This document shows positions 61,471-64,000 of a DNA stretch of 64,000 nt, piece after piece. Origin of the DNA: Corythucha ciliata. Taxonomy: Eukaryota; Arthropoda; Insecta; Hemiptera; Tingidae. The notes beneath the pieces are model-generated. The model saw only the letters and a list, made by a program, of their open reading frames with translations. It was not told where the DNA came from and searched no databases. A program made the translations under genes and the position numbers. Positions within the stretch are counted from its first letter, which is position 1. Each line of letters begins with the position of its first letter. The stretch lies in assembly GCA_038030265.1 (NCBI GenBank), contig CM075938.1, positions 5,433,009 through 5,497,008 of the forward strand. The letters run 5' to 3'.

Positions 61471-64000
61471 TCTTCAAACGAGAGAGTAGGAACGATGAAA
61501 GGAGGTGAATTTCTCCGAAAATTGATCGTGTTTTATGTATTGCTACGAATGTTTACCGAGCGTCTCTGTAAAAACGAATAAATTAAAAAACCGTCGAATT
61601 TTCAAACGTTCAATTCATTTGATTTTAATATCAGACAGTTTCTTGAACAGGCATGTGTCAAACGTTTCTTCCACTAAATGTGTTCAAAATCGTGAAGGAA
61701 AAGCAGACTTTTTTCTATGCGAAATTCATTTATTTTTACTGGGCACTTTGTCAATCAGTTTGTTTTTTTTATTATTTAGTCAATATCGTCCCCTTCCCCC
61801 ATTTTCTTCGCACAACCATCAATCGAAAAATTAAATCAAGTCCGATAACGGAAGGTGAAAATACCAATTAATTTAGCAGCGGATGCCACAGAGAAGAGTG
61901 AGCCAGGAGGAAGAGAGAGAAAAAGGAGGAATTCGTCGAAACTGAAATCGTCTTCCAGGTTTCCCTATTCTATACCCTCTCCCAAGCTTGTCTCCTTCTT
62001 TCCCAGATAAAAATCACATTTGACAACAGAAGAGGTGTCCGCAGAGATAATTTATTGCTCAAGTCATCAGTTAGTGCTGCGAAAAAGAGATAAAAAGAGA
62101 CGCTGAATTTGGCCAAGAATGTAGAATTAACGTTAATAAAAATGTTGTGAGGTTCGGGCGAGGGTATAATTTAAAATTCAAATTTTTAGAATCCTGAATT
62201 ATTCAGTTGGTTAACTTAAATAACTTTATAAAAAAAATAAATAAAACGGTAATAGAGATATCATCTACCTAAATAGGTGCTGTTGGTTAGAACCCACAGA
62301 ACTTTTAAAGGGTCCACCATTTGATGTAGAGTACCACAGCTCACTATCACATCACTATAACTTCGTAATAAACAATTAAATTGTTTATCAGCACAACGAT
62401 TTGAAATTACTAAAATTAAAAAAGTCACAAAATACACCAAGGGCTCCAGATTTTGTTTCCTTAAAAAATATATAAATATATAATATTTTCAACAAGAAAA
62501 ACAAACAAAAGCGTCACGCAGAAGTGAAGACAACTAAAGTCAGGGGGGTCTGCACTCGTACTGTTTGGAAAGCGGTAAAGCTGATGTGAGGGCCCGCGAA
62601 AATGTCGAGACGCAAGCGCCTGTATGAAAGCGGAGGCACCACAAGCTCAGGATTCCACCTTTTGGAAAATGATAATAGGAGAGATGAAGGGCGGGGAGAG
62701 GAAAATATGACCAAGGGAAAGGGTTGAGGAGTGTGTGCTCTAGGGATATTATGAATTTATGAGTTAAGAGCAGGAAGACTCAGATGTTGGCGGATAGGTA
62801 TAGTCGGTGGGGGAGGGGGCGTTTAATGAAATTAACAGCGCAATATGTCAAAAAATATTATATTAAAAAACGGTTGATGAGCAGTACGTACTTTTATCAG
62901 CTTTCCCATTAAGAAACTAGTAATAAAAAAAGGTTTTATAGAATATAACATGCCTTGAGTTCTGTTCGTTGGCAGGGCGCGCTTACACAGGGAAGCTGAA
63001 GGAACTCATTAATTTGTTTTTAAAATGTACTTAATGCGTTCAAGGGCCACCAATTGCCTGTAATTATAGCCACACCTAGAACACATTCATGGTACGAGTG
63101 CCAGCCGGTACCTTGTCTTCTAATTAAAACAACCCTCGGTGAAATACTCAGACCATCAAGACTCAAAAAGTTGGGCTGGTTATAATCTAACTCACATTAG
63201 ACGAGTGTACAAAACTCGTTCAACGAGCAGGTTTTTAGACCCTTCATTAATAAAATAAAGGTGGGATCGTTTTTACACTAAAGTTCCAGTTGAATATCAG
63301 CGAAAACCATTCTCTCAAGTCAATAATTAACTCTGCTTTATGTTTCAAAGGGCAGATTACCTGGACTTCAGCAGGGGAATAGGCATTAACGCTAATCCAT
63401 CTGGCTGAGGACCTCCCTTTACCATTCTTAAAACAACAATACTAATTCTAAAATATCCTTTACTTGGAATTTATACACGGCCCCATTCCTCAACAAGTAA
63501 GGTGAAGCTATTTTACCTAATAATTCATCGCTTAATCTACTTGCGCCCACGAGAAGAAAAAAATCTTTAGGAAAGACGATGATTTATTCAAGTAATTATT
63601 TTTCCGTAAACGTTCAACTCTACTACCCCCTACAGAAGGTAAAACGATGAGGAATTCTTGGCTGTTTACCCTCAAAAACTCAGGAAAGGCTTTATATTAC
63701 TCCTGGCCTTGTAACCTACCGAAATTTGTTTTTTTCAGCTCCCTCCCCTCAAACCTATAGTTTTGTCCTATAAATCACACATCAAAATGCGAGCAAACAA
63801 TATCTGTTTTTCTTTCTTTCACCGAATTGTAAGTTTCCTCCCACATCAAAATAATAATTCGAAGCAGAGGGTTTCAGCCAATTACTTTGAATTGATCTCC
63901 ACCGACAACCCTTCCCTCTCCCAACCAACCACTACTAGCCAAGTAAAACCAAAAGAGGAACAAAGTAGCTCTGTTTATCTGAATACAATAGCAATTTGTG

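Larger units (their letters stand above)
49518..64000 (-). other. CadN: N-cadherin intron, entering from the right edge
   Basis: Upstream intron of at least 14.5 kb. It contains CT-rich microsatellite sequence at 50047-50140, repeat type A at about 50815-51280, repeat type B at about 51360-51560 and 55500-55890, and the MITE at 54494-54630. A GC-richer block lies at about 55195-55500. Stretches at about 55900-56320 and 56330-57260 look like old dispersed repeats but match no family I can name. 57.3-64 kb has only simple repeats. I find no CadN exon or other gene. Confidence 0.75.

Overview
This window looks like intronic DNA from one very large arthropod gene, most likely an insect's. The only conserved coding sequence I can support is five short exons on the minus strand. 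Joined in minus-strand order they give a continuous stretch of classical (type III) N-cadherin ectodomain, closely resembling Drosophila CadN. Splice sites and codon phases agree at every junction. There are no bacterial features (operons, ribosome binding sites, dense ORFs). The near-identity to insect CadN, the canonical GT-AG introns and the insect-style miniature transposons suggest an insect. I cannot name the order with confidence.

Layout, read 5' to 3' for the gene (right to left): 64000-49518 is intron. Exon 49517-49374 follows, then a 39.6 kb intron (49373-9797) and exon 9796-9681. After a 4.1 kb intron come two homologous 165-nt exons, 5568-5404 ('a') and 5289-5125 ('b'), only 114 nt apart. 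A 1.9 kb intron leads to exon 3269-3132, and the next intron leaves the window at base 1. The first and last exons of the gene lie outside the window.

The most interesting biology is the exon a/b pair. Equal length, equal phase (0-0) and about 53% protein identity mark them as a duplicated, mutually exclusive pair encoding the same half of a cadherin repeat plus a calcium linker. The 114-nt intron between them has no AG for about 89 nt before the acceptor, its pyrimidine tract ends about 42 nt from the acceptor, and a good branch-site candidate lies only about 38 nt from the upstream donor. That is the geometry that physically blocks splicing of a to b. Exon a has a poor donor. Exon b has a good donor followed at once by a run of 29 U.

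The introns hold a dense collection of small foldback transposons. They include elements with TAA, TTAA, TA, CAG or CTGAAA target duplications, and a cluster of four foldback elements in under 900 bp near 36 kb. There are also a Penelope-like reverse transcriptase remnant, two tRNA-like sequences, degenerate short-period minisatellites recurring at several loci, and a striking excess of G/C homopolymers. One 109-nt hairpin near 0.8 kb has the shape of a microRNA precursor. Long stretches between these hold nothing I can identify, and the other open reading frames look like chance.
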